This document shows, in pieces, positions 62,693-64,000 of a stretch of DNA of 64,000 nucleotides. Position numbers and translations under genes: made by a program. The notes beneath the pieces are model-generated. The model was given only the letters and a program-made list of their open reading frames with translations. It did no database searches and was not told where the DNA came from. The stretch is taken from contig CAXSCR010000003.1 in the NCBI GenBank assembly GCA_964235605.1, positions 124,001 through 188,000 on the forward strand, in the 5' to 3' direction. The DNA comes from DATCRE01 sp964235605 (lineage in GTDB: Bacteria; Bacteroidota; Bacteroidia; Cytophagales; Cyclobacteriaceae). Position 1 is the first letter of the stretch. Each line of letters starts with the position of its first letter.

Positions 62693-63912
62693 CTTAGTTT
62701 AAGTGTTGCTAAGGTTATGATTGCCAATAGAATTCCAAGTATCCAAAACCGTGTTACAATTTTTGCTTCAGGTATATTTTTCTTCTGGTAATGATGATGC
62801 AATGGTGACATTAGAAATATTCTTCTGCCCTCACCATATTTCCGCTTTGTGTATTTGAAATAAGCCACCTGCATTATTACAGAAAGATTTTCAATCAAGA
62901 ATATTCCGCATAGAATAGGGATCAATAATTCTTTTCGTACAGCGAGTGCAAGCACAGCGATAACACCACCTAGCGTTAAGCTTCCCGTATCACCCATGAA
63001 TACCTGAGCAGGGTAAGCGTTATACCATAAGAAGCCTAAGCATGCACCAACAAACGCGGTACAGAAAATCACGAGTTCACCCAGGTTTGGGATATACATG
63101 ATATTAAGATAATTACTAAAATCGATACGCCCAGAAAGATAAGCCAGTATGGCAATTGTCAAACCTATAATACCAGATGTGCCTGCCGCCAGGCCATCAA
63201 TACCATCCGTAATATTGGCTCCATTCGATACAGCTGTTATAATAACGATAACCACGAGCACGTATATTAGCCAAGTGTAGTGATCAGGTACGAAGGGAAA
63301 GATCTCACTATAATCAAGTGAATTATTTTTCAAAAATGGAACCGTTGTTTTTGTTGACTTAACATCATTATACTCAGTACCTTCTTGAAGTTCTATTCCT
63401 TGTCTCACGTTGATCATTGCTTCAGGATTAACCTCACGAACAATAACATATTGATTAAAATAAAGCGTTAATCCTACAATCACACCTAGCCCTATTTGAC
63501 CCACGATTTTAAATCGACCTGCTAATCCTTCTTTGTTCTTTCTGAAAACTTTAATGTAATCATCAACAAAACCAATTATACCCAACCAGCAAGTACTTAC
63601 GATTAAAAGAATAACATAGGTATTATCAAGCTTTGCGAATAAGAGTGTAGGAATAAGGATGGCTGCAATAATTATAATTCCCCCCATGGTTGGGGTGCCC
63701 TTCTTTTGCATCTGCCCTTCTAGGCCAAGGTTTCTAATATCTTCACCAACTTGCTTCTTACGCAAGAAATTAATCAGGTTCTTACCGAACGTGATTGTAA
63801 TTACCAATGAAAGAAACGCCGCAGACCCCGCACGGAATGAAATGTATTGAAACACACCCGCCCCCGGAATGTTATAATGTTTTTCTAAGTAATCGAATAA
63901 GTAGTAAAGCAT
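62689..63912 (-). CDS. mraY: Phospho-MurNAc-pentapeptide transferase MraY
   Basis: A 407-residue membrane enzyme with about ten helices that makes lipid I from UDP-MurNAc-pentapeptide and undecaprenyl phosphate. Conserved blocks are 'QKKGTPTMGGIIII' (about 69-82), 'GFVDDYIKVFRKNKEGL' (catalytic Asp pair), 'NGANITDGIDGLAAGTSG', 'FMGDTGSLTLGG' and 'SPLHHHYQ' near the end. A periplasmic insert of about 45 residues ('VIVREVNPEAMINVRQG...SLDY') lengthens it relative to E. coli, a feature I believe is usual in Bacteroidota. It overlaps murD by 4 nt. Upstream lies a heptad array. Confidence 0.97.
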   Translation of the reverse strand: MLYYLFDYLEKHYNIPGAGVFQYISFRAGSAAFLSLVITITFGKNLINFLRKKQVGEDIRNLGLEGQMQKKGTPTMGGIIIIAAILIPTLLFAKLDNTYVILLIVSTCWLGIIGFVDDYIKVFRKNKEGLAGRFKIVGQIGLGVIVGLTLYFNQYVIVREVNPEAMINVRQGIELQEGTEYNDVKSTKTTVPFLKNNSLDYSEIFPFVPDHYTWLIYVLVVIVIITAVSNGANITDGIDGLAAGTSGIIGLTIAILAYLSGRIDFSNYLNIMYIPNLGELVIFCTAFVGACLGFLWYNAYPAQVFMGDTGSLTLGGVIAVLALAVRKELLIPILCGIFLIENLSVIMQVAYFKYTKRKYGEGRRIFLMSPLHHHYQKKNIPEAKIVTRFWILGILLAIITLATLKLR

Positions 63913-63960
63913 TTTAATTTCTAATTATTAATGTGCGTATGTGCGAATTAAGTTCCTATT
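63912..63960. repeat. Heptad array upstream of mraY
   Basis: TTTTAAT, TTCTAAT, TATTAAT, GTGCGTA, TGTGCGA, ATTAAGT and TCCTATT are in phase from the last base of the mraY start codon. This is the same arrangement as in the other spacers of the cluster, with a different unit sequence. Confidence 0.65.
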
Positions 63961-64000
63961 TACCTCTTGAAGTGGATACAATTTTCCCAATGACTTTTAA
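63956..64000 (-). CDS. Possible 3' end of the next dcw gene
   Basis: Reading in from the right edge, one frame is open for 14 codons (LKVIGKIVSTSRGK) and stops at 63958-63956. In Bacteroidota the gene before mraY is usually murE, but this tail is not recognisably MurE, and the piece is too short to assign. The stop lies where the heptad array ends, as for other genes of the cluster, which is the main support. Confidence 0.3.
   Translation of the reverse strand, partial: LKVIGKIVSTSRGK

Overview
The window looks like chromosomal DNA of a member of the Bacteroidota, probably order Cytophagales. Three things point there. Two large secreted proteins end in type IX secretion sorting domains: a type A domain on the chitinase at 7145-10558 and a gliding-type (type B) domain on the protein at 22225-25542. 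Several start sites carry exact matches to the Bacteroidota -7 promoter box TAnnTTTG. The cell-wall cluster has the Bacteroidota order mraY-murD-ftsW-murG-murC-ftsQ-ftsA-ftsZ, and its FtsZ ends in the LHDNVD tail. The DNA is AT-rich by eye. No phage, insertion sequence, transposase or CRISPR array was seen.

Layout. 1-14.4 kb holds small secreted or unknown proteins, an alpha/beta hydrolase, a secreted esterase, a frameshifted acetyltransferase, a large GH18 chitinase with a GH16-like domain, a DUF72 protein and an AHSA1-type protein. 14.5-22 kb holds a GMC oxidoreductase diverging from an HPP membrane protein, an RlmL-like methyltransferase, and a signalling group of V4R-like protein, PAS histidine kinase and single-domain response regulator, followed by a YkgJ-type cysteine-cluster protein. 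22.2-25.5 kb is the SBBP/PKD surface protein. 25.5-26.5 kb is a gene-free island of nested palindromic repeats. 26.5-31.5 kb encodes an AddB-like nuclease, a DUF2911 protein and Ffh. 31.5-35.4 kb is a molybdenum-cofactor locus (moeA diverging from moaC, a K+ channel gene and mobA, with moaE opposite). 35.6-40.5 kb holds dnaA and the two methylmalonyl-CoA mutase subunits. 40.6-45.6 kb holds a secreted TPR-CHAT protein and a lipoprotein. 45.7-53.4 kb holds an acyltransferase flanked by two DUF2071 remnants, tRNA-Asn, pruA, a YjjG-type phosphatase, an ArsR regulator, and the paralogue of the first hydrolase. 53.6-64 kb is the division and peptidoglycan (dcw) cluster, all on the minus strand.

How the genes work together. 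In the dcw cluster MraY makes lipid I, MurG makes lipid II, MurC and MurD build the stem peptide, FtsW polymerises at the septum, and FtsQ, FtsA and FtsZ form the divisome. Several of its genes overlap by 4-11 nt, so they are probably co-translated. In the molybdenum locus moaC, the channel gene and mobA overlap end to start and are probably one transcript.

The least expected signals are in non-coding DNA. At least eight spacers are built of degenerate tandem 7-mers, each with its own sequence; those inside the dcw cluster run right up to stop or start codons. REPIN-like palindrome pairs occur at 17.1 kb and 26.0 kb in opposite orientation. A 52-bp copy of the end of the AddB-like gene lies about 400 bp beyond the gene, and three of its four differences are synonymous. 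Everything here was read by eye without searches; family names rest on recognised motifs.
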